A DNA stretch of 64,000 bases, from assembly GCF_006175945.1 (NCBI RefSeq), contig NZ_VAJL01000001.1, positions 4,663,916 through 4,727,915 on the forward strand. Reading direction: 5' to 3'. The notes below the pieces were generated by a model. It was not told the DNA's origin, did no database searches, and saw nothing but the letters and a program-made list of their open reading frames with translations. The position numbers were made by a program, and so were the translations under genes. Shown here piece by piece: positions 45,385-55,532 of this stretch (positions are counted from its first letter, which is position 1; each line of letters starts with the position of its first letter). The stretch comes from Chryseobacterium mulctrae. GTDB taxonomy: Bacteria; Bacteroidota; Bacteroidia; Flavobacteriales; Weeksellaceae.

Positions 45385-46525
45385 TTGTTCTTTGATTTAT
45401 TATTTTTTTCATTTCTTTTGAGTATTTACTCATTGCGGCTCCTTGTTGAGATGAACAAGTTTGACATTGAGGTTGAATAGCGTTCATTGACCTCATATTA
45501 GTCTGATTAATCGTACCAGTTTGATAATGTTCTTGGACTAAAGGTTTTATATGGTCTGCGACATTTTTTTGTCCAGTAGCTCCACAAGTCACGCAAGGCT
45601 CACCTTGAACCGCCGCTCTTTGTGCTGCTGTAGTGGCGTTGTTAGGTCTTTTGTACAAAGTGTTTGTAACAGGTTCAGTAATTTTATTCGCACCACTTGA
45701 TTCTGCGCCCAATAAAGGAGAAACACTTCCCGCCATTTCAAGAGCTTTTCCAACAGGCGTTGTTGCGCTTGGAGGATTCAAATTCATATTTGGGTCTGGA
45801 CTAAATGTCGCAATTTTCCAAACATCATATAGCCCATTAATTGCAGCAGCAGCTCCCGTCAAACTTGCAGAGATAGCATCTCTGGTAAAATTAGACAATT
45901 GAAGCATTGAAGTAGTTGTACCTGCAGGTATAGATTGTGCTTGCCCATTAAATCCTAAGTAAACAGCACCTGCACTACCTCCCTGTCCTTGTATCGTAGC
46001 ATTACTGAGTACAGACCCATCATCTTTATAGTCGGAGAATCCTTGTTGTTGATAATTGTCGGTTGTTAAACTTGCACTCCAACTCCAAGTATTGTCTTTT
46101 AATCCCCATCCTAAACCTTCTCTACCATCTGGATCAATAACATTTACTGGATCATTAAAAGCATAATTATATGGTGTCCAACTAGAAAACTCTTCGCTCA
46201 AAGGGTCAGGAGAAAACCAGCGTCCTGCGGTATCAAGATAAGGCTGTGCGTCAGGATCGCTCAAATCTATTTCTCTAAATTCAGTAATCTCTCTAGTTTT
46301 CCTGTTAAATTTTACAGAGCCAATACTTACAATACTATCAATATCGTGAGCTTCTAAATATTTTCCTTTGCTTAAAGTGGCAATCTTTGGATAAAAGCCA
46401 TATTTCTTAAAAGGATTGGACGCTTCAATATTCTTTCTTCTTCGCTCGGCTTCTTGTGATGTTAAAGAATCCCTTGTTTTTAAGACTTCATCCATATATG
46501 TGGAAAAGACGGTCAAATTGACCAC
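45374..46525 (-). pseudogene. Truncated Rhs-family toxin: core end plus HNH nuclease tip
   Basis: Only the C-terminal part of an Rhs protein remains: GRWFSPDPLSEE and TPYNYAFNDPVNVIDPDG mark the end of the Rhs core, followed by a roughly 240-aa variable tip. The tip ends in an HNH-like zinc nuclease (CVTCGATGQKNVADHIKPL, then QPQCQTCSSQQG). The open frame begins with a GTG inside the end of the IS21-family element, and no Rhs coding sequence is found on the other side of that element. The long N-terminal Rhs shell and export signals are gone, so it cannot work as a normal secreted toxin. Confidence 0.75.
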
Positions 46526-46597
46526 CTAATTTCGGAGTAAATTGACCACTGATTTCGGAGCAAAGTGACCACCACTTTCCGGTCCAAAATGACCACC
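46519..46597 (+). repeat. Left-end IstA-binding repeats
   Basis: Four GACCAC units start at 46520, 46544, 46567 and 46591, a 23-24 bp period. The right end has matching units in inverted orientation (49045-49050, 49070-49074, 49093-49098) with the same period. Multiple terminal repeats are typical of IS21-family ends. Confidence 0.65.
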
Positions 46598-46680
46598 TGT
46601 TATCTGGGTTATATTTGAGATAAAAACGACTTGATTTTTTCATGATGTTAGCGTCATACATTCGTTAAAAAAAGCGGATT

Positions 46681-48231
46681 ATGGCAAATAAAATAACAGA
46701 CATGAGTAAAATTAGAAAAGTCATAAAATTCTACAGCACTGGAAAGAGCAAGTTATTTATAAGCAGCTATTTATCCCTTTCCAGAAATACCGTTAAAAAA
46801 TACATCTCATTGTATGAGATTCTGGGCTTAAACCTTGATGCGATCAATGCCAAGACAGATGCCGAGCTGGAACTTTTGTTTTCCAATACCACCGCGGAGT
46901 CCATTAGCCCCAAACTACAGTCCCTGTACGATTTTTTCCCAAAGATGGAACGTGAGCTCAAAAAGGTAGGAATCACTATCCATCATATGTGGGAGCAATA
47001 TCTTGCACTGCATCCTGATGGTTTTCAGAGTTCACAGTTCCGGCATCATTACAAGATATGGGGCAAGCGTGTGAACCCGGTGATGCATATGAATCACAAA
47101 TCCGGTGATAAGATGTATGTCGATTATGCAGGGAAAACACTCTCCATTATTGATAAGGAAAGCGGGGAGCTTAAAGAAGTTCAGTTTTTTGTAGCTATTC
47201 TGGGAGCAAGCCAGTACACGTATGCTGAAGCCTCTATGAGCCAGCAGAAGGAAGATTTTGTACGTTCTGTAGAAAATGCCATCCGCTTTTTTGAAGGCAC
47301 ACCGGCAGCGATCGTTCCTGATAATTTAAAATCCGCAGTGATCAAAAGCAGCCGTTTTGAACCCACCATCAATGAGACCCTGGCCGATCTGGCCGAACAT
47401 TATGAAACGACCATCTTGCCTGCCAGGGCTTACAAACCGAGGGATAAATCCTTGGTAGAGGGAGCGGTAAAGATCCTGTACAGAAGGATCTACGCCAACC
47501 TTCAACAGGGATCCTGCGGCCTGGATGAACTAAATAGTGAGATCTGGGATCTGTTGGACTCTCATAACAAACGCAAGCTCACAGGACGCCCTTACTCCCG
47601 CTACGAGCTGTTCCTGGAGGACGAGAAGCAGCAGCTGCGCCCACTGCCTGAGCGTCGTTTTGAGATCAGGTACCAATCCTTTGCAACAGTGATGCAGAAC
47701 GGGCACGTACAGTTGAGCCGGGATAAGAACTACTACAGTGTTCCGTACCAGTATATCAAGAAAAAGATCAAGATCCTATACACATCTTCCACTGTGGAGA
47801 TCTACTATAAATACAACAGGATCGCGATGCACAGACGCAATTACAAGCCTTATGTCTACACGACCATTACAGAACATTTAGCCAGCACCCACCAGTTCGT
47901 GGCCGGATGGAGTGCTGCCCGCTTTATCGATTGGGCAAACAGTATTGATACTGCAGTGGGAGAATATATCCTCCAAATTATCGACAGTCGGAATCATCCC
48001 GAGCAAGCTTACAAAAGCTGCCTGGGAATCCTGAACTTCGAAAAGAAAGTAGGAAGAGAGCGATTGATAAATGCTTGTAAACGGGCATTGGATTTTAAGA
48101 TCTACAGCTTTAAGACCGTACAGAAGATATTGGAGAACAATCTGGATCAGATGATCGATCCGGAAAAAGAAGAAAAGGAGCAGGAACTGCCTGATCACGG
48201 CAACATCAGAGGAAAACAATATTATCATTAA
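46681..48231 (+). CDS. istA: IS21-family transposase IstA
   Basis: 516-aa DDE transposase. An N-terminal HTH (GKSKLFISSYLSLSRNTVKK) precedes a retroviral-integrase-like core with the first Asp in MYVDYAGKTL, the second in AIVPDNLKSAV and the Glu in DKSLVEGAVKILYRRIY. The frame is intact and full length for the family. istB follows after 12 nt. Confidence 0.95.
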   Translation: MANKITDMSKIRKVIKFYSTGKSKLFISSYLSLSRNTVKKYISLYEILGLNLDAINAKTDAELELLFSNTTAESISPKLQSLYDFFPKMERELKKVGITIHHMWEQYLALHPDGFQSSQFRHHYKIWGKRVNPVMHMNHKSGDKMYVDYAGKTLSIIDKESGELKEVQFFVAILGASQYTYAEASMSQQKEDFVRSVENAIRFFEGTPAAIVPDNLKSAVIKSSRFEPTINETLADLAEHYETTILPARAYKPRDKSLVEGAVKILYRRIYANLQQGSCGLDELNSEIWDLLDSHNKRKLTGRPYSRYELFLEDEKQQLRPLPERRFEIRYQSFATVMQNGHVQLSRDKNYYSVPYQYIKKKIKILYTSSTVEIYYKYNRIAMHRRNYKPYVYTTITEHLASTHQFVAGWSAARFIDWANSIDTAVGEYILQIIDSRNHPEQAYKSCLGILNFEKKVGRERLINACKRALDFKIYSFKTVQKILENNLDQMIDPEKEEKEQELPDHGNIRGKQYYH

Positions 48232-48243
48232 ATATCAACAGTT

Positions 48244-48981
48244 ATGAACGAACCGACAGTGAGCAAAATGAAGCAAATGAAGCTTTACGGCATGCACAAT
48301 GCCTTTAAGACCGCTATTGAAAGCGGAAGGACAGACCATTATACCCTCGACCAGTTTATATCGATGCTCATCGATGCCGAATGGGATGAGAGGCACAACA
48401 GGCGCATAGAGCGAAGCATCAAAAATGCAAAGTTCCATTACAGGTCCAGTATTGAAAGTATCAACTTCGATGACACCCGCAATCTCGACCGTAATCTGGT
48501 AATGCGTCTTGCAGGATGTGAGTTCGTAGAAAAAAATGAAAACATCCTGATCACAGGAAGTACAGGCGTGGGTAAAAGTTACCTGGGAACCGCATTGGGC
48601 TATCAGGCCTGTATCGAAGGCTTCAAGGTCAATTATTTTAATACTTCCAAGCTGTTTGCCAAACTAAAAATGGCAAAAGCAGACGGGTCATACCTGCGCG
48701 AACTTGCAAAAATACAAAGACAGGATGTGATCATCCTTGATGATTTTGGTCTTCAGGCTTTGGACAGTGCCAACAGGATAACCCTTCTGGAGATCATAGA
48801 AGACCGTCACAACAACGGATCCATCATTGTAACATCGCAGATCCCGGTGCAGGGCTGGTATGACATTATTGGTGAAAAGACCATTGCCGATGCTATTCTG
48901 GACAGACTTATACATCAGTCTCACCGCCTGGAACTCCAGGGGGAATCTATGAGAAAAAAGAGAGGAGTTAACAGGGAGTAA
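48244..48981 (+). CDS. istB: IS21-family helper ATPase IstB
   Basis: 245-aa AAA+ ATPase related to DnaC. Walker A is ITGSTGVGKSYLG, Walker B is DVIILDDFG, and the sensor region is IIVTSQIPVQGW. IstB loads on target DNA and activates IstA. It is intact, so the element may still be mobile. Confidence 0.95.
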   Translation: MNEPTVSKMKQMKLYGMHNAFKTAIESGRTDHYTLDQFISMLIDAEWDERHNRRIERSIKNAKFHYRSSIESINFDDTRNLDRNLVMRLAGCEFVEKNENILITGSTGVGKSYLGTALGYQACIEGFKVNYFNTSKLFAKLKMAKADGSYLRELAKIQRQDVIILDDFGLQALDSANRITLLEIIEDRHNNGSIIVTSQIPVQGWYDIIGEKTIADAILDRLIHQSHRLELQGESMRKKRGVNRE

Positions 48982-49144
48982 TTATTTATTATATTTGAAT
49001 ACTAATTGACACATGAAAAACAAGAGTTTTTATCAAATTTAAGGGTGGTCAATTTAAACCGAAATTACCTGGTCACTTTGAATTGAAATTGGGTGGTCAA
49101 TATCACTGGAATTTACATAAATAATTATGCAACTCCACTCAATT

Positions 49145-49212
49145 GCGCGAAGTTTAATACTTGACATTAAGCAGTTTAGATAATTATTGATGTATATCTT
49201 TTTCAAAATCAA
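49145..49212 (-). repeat. Degenerate gene-tail repeat, copy B
   Basis: About 68 bp clearly similar to the 3' end of the 244-aa gene at 52575 (shared blocks TTTAATAC, TTAGATAATT and TTCAAAATCA). On the minus strand it would encode the DFEEDIYQ...LSKLF tail, but with a stop codon inside. It is a remnant next to the right end of the IS21-family element. Confidence 0.6.
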
Positions 49213-49298
49213 TAGAATAGAATCTACTTTTAGTAGTGGATGATTTTTATTCTTTTTTGTGTTTATTCAGATAGCTAAACAGAGAAGAAGTATCATTA

Positions 49299-49829
49299 TT
49301 ATTTTGAGTTAAATCTCAGTTTAGTTTTTTCAATCAATTCTTCATAACACAACTTACAAATTTTCATTTGGTACGTTATTTCGTGTCCATTATAGATTCT
49401 CTTAACTTTCTCATTATTCCAATCATAAACATAAATTTCTTCAATTACTTTATGAGGTTCTGATTTTTCACCACTATCTAATCGATATATCACCTCGCCA
49501 TTAATTCTTTCAACAATAAAGAAAGGAATATCATTTTCTAAGAATATGGTCGTTTTTTTATTCCATTTTCTAGACCCATTGCTAATCTCATCATACTCAA
49601 TTTTGATAATTTTCTTTCCTTTTTTGAAAATCTTGTATTTTTTTTCATCAGCATTATCTCCATTACTAAAGTCAATTCCTCTTATTAGAGAAAGGCTATC
49701 AATTATCAATGTTTTTGAATTTTTAATTTTCAGATATTGTTTGTTAATATCCACATCTTTTTTTTGTGAATAAATACTGGAACAACTGATGAACCAGAAT
49801 AGTATTGATATATTTAGTTTTTTGGTCAT
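49299..49829 (-). CDS. Exported hypothetical protein (176 aa)
   Basis: Start set at ATG 49829, giving a proper signal peptide (LNISILFWFISCSSIYSQ); the longer frame lacks one. The body has repeated beta-hairpin-like segments (KYKIFKKGKKIIKIEYDEI, then TTIFLENDIPFFIVE) as in small outer-surface or immunity-like proteins. Two cysteines, as CKLCYE, lie near the C-terminus. No family recognised. Confidence 0.5.
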   Translation of the reverse strand: MTKKLNISILFWFISCSSIYSQKKDVDINKQYLKIKNSKTLIIDSLSLIRGIDFSNGDNADEKKYKIFKKGKKIIKIEYDEISNGSRKWNKKTTIFLENDIPFFIVERINGEVIYRLDSGEKSEPHKVIEEIYVYDWNNEKVKRIYNGHEITYQMKICKLCYEELIEKTKLRFNSK

Positions 49830-49985
49830 AAAGTATTTGCTAATGGAAAAAGTACTGTCGAAGTGTGTGATAAATAAGAACTGGAAGTTCAATTTCAATC
49901 AAGCTAAGCAGTTATATTTCGTGTGACTAAATCACAAAAATTTTAAACCCGAATTTTACCAATACCTGCTTATATAAAGGTTTTT

Positions 49986-50366
49986 TTACAGTTTTATATA
50001 TGTGAATGAACAACCTTCATCACAAATAATTTCGTATTTGGAAGTTACAGGATTTAGATAAATTTTATTGGGGTTAATTTCATCAAAAAACATTAAATAA
50101 AATCGTTCTTTTTTGGCAATATTTATTTTTAATTTATTTCCATTGATTTTATACGTTCCTTTATCTCCATTTTCATTTTGAAGCTTACTTTTACTTTCGA
50201 ATATTAATGTTTCGCCATTTTTAATTTCATTCGTAAAAATTTTAGCACTTCCATTTTTGCCACTTTCAGCAACTAATTTCCATTTTCCAATTAATGTTTT
50301 ATTTAAATTGTTTTGTGAATAAGAATTTATAGAAATTATGAAAGCGAGTAGAAATAATATTTTCAT
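49986..50366 (-). CDS. Exported lipocalin-like small protein
   Basis: 126-aa protein with a signal peptide ending NSYSQ. LIGKWKLVAES at the start of the mature part, followed by alternating strands (GTYKINGNKLKINI), resembles the lipocalin-like beta-barrel domains common in Bacteroidota. Two cysteines flank the last strands (ICDEGCSF). The function is unknown. It lies among the cassette-like genes behind the Rhs remnant. Confidence 0.5.
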   Translation of the reverse strand: MKILFLLAFIISINSYSQNNLNKTLIGKWKLVAESGKNGSAKIFTNEIKNGETLIFESKSKLQNENGDKGTYKINGNKLKINIAKKERFYLMFFDEINPNKIYLNPVTSKYEIICDEGCSFTYIKL

Positions 50367-50429
50367 TTTTTAAATTTAGTTATTTAAATAATTTGTTCAT
50401 TTTCAATTCAATAAAGCGGTTTTTTTACA

Positions 50430-50545
50430 AACTTGTAGCTAACACCCAAATATACATAGTCTGTCGATTTTAAAATATTTATTCAATCACCTGCTCAAAG
50501 TCTAATACTTGATATTATACAGTGTAGATAATTCTTAATAAACAA
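50430..50545 (-). repeat. Degenerate gene-tail repeat, copy C
   Basis: Similar over about 110 bp to 52507-52631: CAAATATACATA on the left, then TCTAATACTTGATATTA and GTAGATAATTCTTAATAAA corresponding to the end of the 244-aa gene. It lies between two cassette genes. Confidence 0.5.
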
Positions 50546-50549
50546 TTTC

Positions 50550-51740
50550 TTAGTTTCTATTTACATTTATAGGAAGAACAATTTTAACGTCTATTGGCTT
50601 TCCTTCCTTTTTGGCGGGTGTCCATTTTGGTGAAAGGTTCAACACACGTCTAATTTCTTTTTCTGAAAAATTCCCTGTGGTCTTTACATTTAGAATATTA
50701 ATATTTCCTTGTGTGTCAATTAAAAACTCGATAACAGCATTACCCGAAACTTCATCAAAGTTGAAATAATTATCTTTAATAAATGGTATAAAATTAGAGT
50801 TTCCGTCTTTAAAGACGGGCTTTTCATCAACTAATAGATTGTCTAAATTAAAGTTATTATGTATTGCTTCTTTCTTGGGTTTTATGGTTTGAGTGTTTAA
50901 GTATAGAAAGTCAGGGTTATTTTTCAATTCAATAAGTTTGAAATAAGTCCAATTTGTATAATCAAAAATCTTGTCGTTCAATTTATCTGTAATGGATTCA
51001 AAAAAAGCATTAAAGAAAATTTCTCTTTCGAGATATGTTTCACTAATTCCATCTAATGTAACACGATTAATATCGTAAATTTTGTCAAGATTAAATTCCC
51101 CACTCATTAGTCTAAAATTCCAATCCAAATTATATTCTTTTCTGATTATAGGATTATCACCAAAGGATAATTTTGTAAAATCTGTTGAATAAGTGTCAGG
51201 TCGATAAACACTAAGCAATATGTTGTTCAATGTTCTTTTTTCCAACATTATAAGAATATTGTCATTAAAAGTAGCATCATATTTATCGTTATCATTTTTC
51301 ACTTCCCAAATCCCTATGAATCTTCCTTTTGTATCAAACTCGCCCTTTAAACCGCTCCAATTAACTTCTCCTACTAATATATCGTCTTGAAATTCCAAAG
51401 AATAACTCTCAGAAATTCCATTCTCAAGAAATTTGAATATCCAGATTCCATTTTTTAAGTCATTGGTATAATTTCCATAGAACTCAATTTTATAACCGTC
51501 ATTTTCAAAATGATATTTCCAAGTTCCAACTTTCAAATTTTGAGTATGTTGACCAATTTCTGATTGATTCTTGGCTTTAAAATATTCAAATTTACCTTCC
51601 AGTATTATATTATTCTCCTTCCCTTTGTAAAAATTATACTTTGCAGTTCCTTCTTTATAATTTCCTTCAAAGGTTTTTAAGTCCTGAGAAAATAGGGTAA
51701 CTGAAAATGTTAAAAATAGGATTGTAATAATTTGTTTCAT
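50550..51740 (-). CDS. Exported TonB C-terminal domain protein
   Basis: 396-aa protein with a signal peptide (LFLTFSVTLFSQ). The first half has MORN-like strand repeats (KVGTWKYHFENDGYKIEFYG, then KNGIWIFKFLENG). The C-terminus is a TonB_C domain (VIEFLIDTQGNINILNV, then WTPAKKEGKPIDVKIVLPI). It lacks the N-terminal membrane anchor and Pro-rich linker of a true TonB, so it is more likely a periplasmic protein using the fold as a binding domain. Confidence 0.65.
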   Translation of the reverse strand: MKQIITILFLTFSVTLFSQDLKTFEGNYKEGTAKYNFYKGKENNIILEGKFEYFKAKNQSEIGQHTQNLKVGTWKYHFENDGYKIEFYGNYTNDLKNGIWIFKFLENGISESYSLEFQDDILVGEVNWSGLKGEFDTKGRFIGIWEVKNDNDKYDATFNDNILIMLEKRTLNNILLSVYRPDTYSTDFTKLSFGDNPIIRKEYNLDWNFRLMSGEFNLDKIYDINRVTLDGISETYLEREIFFNAFFESITDKLNDKIFDYTNWTYFKLIELKNNPDFLYLNTQTIKPKKEAIHNNFNLDNLLVDEKPVFKDGNSNFIPFIKDNYFNFDEVSGNAVIEFLIDTQGNINILNVKTTGNFSEKEIRRVLNLSPKWTPAKKEGKPIDVKIVLPINVNRN

Positions 51741-51918
51741 ATTTTTCGAAGTGCATTACACAATTAAGGAGACCATTTCGGCACTTGGTGATGGCAGGGC
51801 AATTAAAGTATAAATCTTCACTTTTTGGTAAAAGTTCAATCGAAGAACTGCCGTTGAACTTTGCAGTTTTACCCACTATTGCAAAACCGCTCTGGCAATT
51901 ACTCTTTAATCTATTTTT

Positions 51919-52437
51919 TTATCTATTCATAAAAGTATGATAAAATTCTCCGTCATCAAGATTTTGAATTTTATTTAATAGCAAAATCAAATTATCCTGA
52001 ATTTTTGGTTCTATTTGATTTTCTATAATCATTTTTTTTGTTTGTTCAAATTTAGCGCTTCTAAATTTAACATCAATTACTGATTGGAATGCCTTAGTTC
52101 TAACTTGGTCTCCAATCAGAAACATTAATTCATTTTCCCAATCTTCTTGAGTTTTTTCAGAAAACTGACCACTATATCTTTCAAAAGTCATAGAAAAATT
52201 TCCGTTCCAATCTCCCCAATCTGGTGATTCATCCATATTACCAACAAAAAAATCAAGTTCGTTTATTTCATCTACAATAACTGTTTCGGTATTTAAATTA
52301 TATTTTTTGATAAGGTCAATGCTTTTAGCTACCTCATTCCCAAATATGTTCAACTCATAAATATCATTTTCTAAATCAAAATATTGGTGGTTGCTGAATT
52401 TTAGAACAATCAAATTATCGTCAATTTTTTTTGACAT
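51919..52437 (-). CDS. Probable orphan immunity-like protein (172 aa)
   Basis: 172-aa acidic soluble protein without a signal peptide. DESPDWGDWNGNFSMTFERY and a C-terminal helical region (IQDNLILLLNKIQNLDDGEFYHTF) are of the type found in small immunity families behind polymorphic toxins, but I cannot name the family. Context (Rhs remnant, gene-tail repeats on either side) supports the idea. Confidence 0.4.
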   Translation of the reverse strand: MSKKIDDNLIVLKFSNHQYFDLENDIYELNIFGNEVAKSIDLIKKYNLNTETVIVDEINELDFFVGNMDESPDWGDWNGNFSMTFERYSGQFSEKTQEDWENELMFLIGDQVRTKAFQSVIDVKFRSAKFEQTKKMIIENQIEPKIQDNLILLLNKIQNLDDGEFYHTFMNR

Positions 52438-52574
52438 CAGTTAATATTGGATATTTATTTACGATTTTAAGATTTTCCATTTTGCAGTTCGTTTTATAAT
52501 TGCACTAACTATCAAATATACATAATAGTACGATTGGAATGGCTAATGATGAAATTTTACCCGACTACGAAAAT

Positions 52575-53309
52575 TTAATACCTTATATTAAATAGCTTAG
52601 ATAATTTTTGATAAATATCTTCTTCAAAATCATTGGGTTTAACAGTGATAGCTCTTGAAAATGTTCCCTTGTCAAACTTGGTATTATATTCGTTTTCCAT
52701 CGCCTCAATAATAGTGGTGTCTTGAAAATCCGGATTAATAATATGATTGTCCTTTAAGAATCGGTGGATTCTGATGAAAGAAGATTTCTGATCTACGATT
52801 AGGTTGTGATTTTCATCGATGAACTTTTTGTCTTTCAAAAAATCAATGAAAATTTTAGAACTGTTTTCACCTATCATAATATCCGACAGGCGAATTTCTC
52901 TTTTTGTTTTACTTTCTAAAGCAAAATATAGAAAAAGGGTAGTTTCAGCACCACTTAGAAAATTCCCCTGTAACTTCATTAGGTTACTTGAAGTTATTAA
53001 GCAGGTGGATTCTTTTCGATATTCATCTAAACAATAATTGATTTTCTCCTCAAAATTGTGATTTCTTGATATATCGATGTCTTTGAAGTGAGAGCTGAAA
53101 AAATTCTCCAACTTTTCATACTGTATCAAAAACTCGTTTTTCATTTTCTCAGTAAGAATAATTTTGCTGGCTTTCTTTTTGGCTTTGTCGATTCTTTTTG
53201 ACAACATCTTTTGAATGTTTTCTCCCCTGATCCGATAATAGACCATCATAGGATAGCTTACAAATTCTTCCCAAAAGTTCCAACGTCCGTATAATTTCTT
53301 CTGATCCAT
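52575..53309 (-). CDS. Unknown 244-aa protein, source of the tail repeats
   Basis: Soluble helical protein. A basic helix (RIDKAKKKASKIILTEKMK) is followed by a possible winged-helix part (REIRLSDIMIGENSSKIFIDF) near the middle. The family is not recognised; the general look is of regulators found on flavobacterial islands. Its last 60-110 bp have degenerate copies at 50430-50545 and 49145-49212, so this gene family seems to have been duplicated and eroded here. Confidence 0.5.
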   Translation of the reverse strand: MDQKKLYGRWNFWEEFVSYPMMVYYRIRGENIQKMLSKRIDKAKKKASKIILTEKMKNEFLIQYEKLENFFSSHFKDIDISRNHNFEEKINYCLDEYRKESTCLITSSNLMKLQGNFLSGAETTLFLYFALESKTKREIRLSDIMIGENSSKIFIDFLKDKKFIDENHNLIVDQKSSFIRIHRFLKDNHIINPDFQDTTIIEAMENEYNTKFDKGTFSRAITVKPNDFEEDIYQKLSKLFNIRY

Positions 53310-53548
53310 AATTTCATTGATTATTAATAAAAACCAACTTCTCGCAGAACCAGTTTCTAATTACCTTTCCATTTTTAAATTTTGAAGTCCTAATTGCGTA
53401 CCTGCAAAATTATCTTTGTGTAGAGATTTTTGTATTATAACGCCCTTTCAAAATAATAAATTTATGTGTATTGAAGCTAAATTGTTAAAACTAAATTTTT
53501 ATATATTCAAAATTAATATATAAATTTATAAAACATATCACATAATAT
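53310..53548. other. Divergent control region, nothing else seen
   Basis: AT-rich spacer between the 244-aa gene (minus) and the 219-aa gene (plus). No clear operator or hairpin. Confidence 0.3.
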
Positions 53549-54208
53549 ATGAGCTATCCAAAAGAAGTTTTAAAAGAAGCTTTAGAAAATTTTTTAGTCG
53601 AAAGATTAAAAGAGTATGATTTTAATTTCAATGCAAAAAGTTTAAAATTTGTAAGAGAATTTGATGAAATAAAAAATGAGATATATTTTCCTGCCGCCAA
53701 ATTTAATTATGCAAATGAAATTATTCAATTTGATTGTTATTTTGACATTGAAAGCTCTAAATTTAAAAGGTGGCACAAAAAGAATTTTCCTGATTTAAGT
53801 GTATCATATTACTTAAATCCAGAGAACCATTACAGCAAAAAATTTAATAGGGAGTTATACGCTGCGTATTATGATTTTAAAAAATATGATCATCAAAAGA
53901 TAATGGATGTAATTTTTGAGAATTTCGTCAAGTGCAAAAATCCATATTTTCTTGATAATAATACTTGGGAAAAGATTGCAAAAAATAGTGTTGCCGAAGA
54001 TAAAATCAACGCATTAATTATGTGCGGAAAATATAATGAAGCTTTCGAATTATGTTCGGATAAGATAGAAAAATATCAAAAATATATGGAATCCGATGAT
54101 TACAAAAATGAATCAAATCCAAATCTAATAGAACATTATCAATATCATTTAAATCGATTAGCAGCAAAAGGAGATTACTTAAAAGAATATATCAAGATTG
54201 ATTTGTAA
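53549..54208 (+). CDS. Unknown 219-aa protein
   Basis: Soluble protein rich in Asn, Lys and Tyr. It has helical C-terminal repeats (INALIMCGKYNEAFELCSDK) like a single TPR unit, and an N-terminal mixed domain with KRWHKKNFPDLSVSYYL. No family recognised; an immunity-like role is possible from context. It is convergent with the integrase. Confidence 0.45.
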   Translation: MSYPKEVLKEALENFLVERLKEYDFNFNAKSLKFVREFDEIKNEIYFPAAKFNYANEIIQFDCYFDIESSKFKRWHKKNFPDLSVSYYLNPENHYSKKFNRELYAAYYDFKKYDHQKIMDVIFENFVKCKNPYFLDNNTWEKIAKNSVAEDKINALIMCGKYNEAFELCSDKIEKYQKYMESDDYKNESNPNLIEHYQYHLNRLAAKGDYLKEYIKIDL

Positions 54209-54290
54209 AATAAGATTTAGGGATTCCTAATTGATTATTTCAATTCCTTAATTTCTTTATAGAATATATCTTTCTTATACTCAAAATAGC

Positions 54291-55531
54291 TTACTTAAAA
54301 ACTTCGTTCATATAATTAACTTTATCGTCTTCACTTGGTCTGTAATACGCATTGAAGACCTCTAAACTAGTATGTCCTGTGTAGCTCATAATTACTTTGT
54401 CAGGAACTCTCTTATTTTTCATTATAGTGATAAAGCTTCTTCTTGCAGTATGTGAGGAAATTCTTTCCCAAAACTCAGACTTTACGTCTACTAATTCATC
54501 ACCATATTTCATAGTTTTCTTTATCTCATCAGTAAATTTCAGCTCTTTAAAGACCTCCTTAATAAATTCATTCATCTTTTGATTCGTAATAGTTGGTAAA
54601 TCATAATCATACTTTTCAAGAATTGATTTAGAAATAGTATTAATTGGAATTGAAAGATTCTTAGTTTTACTTTTTAAATCAATAACCCTAATAAAGTCCC
54701 TTGAATATCCTGTTTTGAAATACGATTGTAATTTCCAAAGCGCATTCCAGTTACACATCCAAAAACAAACAAATCTCTAACTCTTTCAAGTCTTTTATTT
54801 GTACTGAAATCATATTGATAAATTTGTTCCACCTGCTCGTAGTTTAGAGCTATCTCGTCTGTTCGGAATTTGGGAGGTTTCTTGAAATTGATAAAACCAT
54901 TGTTGTAGGTGTATTTCTTACTCAAAGTCCAATAAAAAAAAGTTTTTAATAATCCCACGTTTCTATGGACAGTATTAGCGGAATGGTCTTTTTCTTCGAT
55001 ACAATATTTGAGAAATTTATTATAGATCTTTTCATCAAAATTACCTAAACTTAATTTTAATTTGTATTCCTCTTGGAAATTCTCTAACAATTTTTTGTTA
55101 TAATCATATCTGCTTTTAGTTGATTTAGATATTCCCTTTCCAGAATAATCATTTTCTTTTTCCTGAACAAATTCATCATATATCCTGAAAAAATCGTCTT
55201 TTCTTTTGATCTTTTTAAATTCTTCGTCAAATCGCTGTCTTATAATATCAATCGTTATCTCTTCGCCAATGTTTTTGTAACGATTGACAATCTCGGTGAA
55301 AAAACCGATGTATCTGTCAAGTTGTTTTTTTATACTTCTATGGCTCTCGGCTCTTTTTGTTCTTCCGTTTAGATCGTTGGGTTGCCGGTTATCGAAATCC
55401 CATTCTTCAGGTTTAATTTTTTCTCCAGTAGAATAGATAAAATTCTTATTTTCATTTCCAAAATAAGAACGGAAGTAAATTAGTGTTTCCTTTTCGCCGT
55501 TGGGTTCTTTAAGTTTGAAGGTAGAATTCAT
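54291..55531 (-). pseudogene. int: Island tyrosine recombinase (integrase), frameshifted in this sequence
   Basis: Two overlapping frames (54674-55531 and 54291-54758) join into one 413-aa integrase if one base is added at about 54701-54703 (read on the gene strand, CAAGGGAC should be CAAAGGGAC). The total length plus one is divisible by three. The N-terminal arm-binding and SAM-like core-binding domains are in the first frame with the first catalytic Arg (VTGMRFGNY); HTARRSF, GHTSLEVF and Tyr in NAYY are in the second. All key residues are present, so loss of a base in sequencing is more likely than true decay. It lies next to attR. Confidence 0.85.
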
Positions 55532-55532
55532 A

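Larger units (their letters stand above)
46513..49105 (+). mobile_element. IS21-family insertion sequence
   Basis: Contains istA and istB in the same direction. The ends are imperfect inverted repeats (left TCAAATTGACCACC; right, read inward, TGATATTGACCACC) with internal copies of GACCAC spaced about 24 bp. Base composition is visibly richer in GC than the island around it, suggesting recent arrival. No target duplication was found at the estimated ends, consistent with a deletion that removed the 5' part of the Rhs gene, or with slightly wrong ends. Confidence 0.85.

Noticed and set aside
46513..49105. Target-site duplication around the IS21-family element
   Set aside because: No matching 4-8 bp flanks at the estimated ends; GGAA-like similarity on both sides is too weak to claim.
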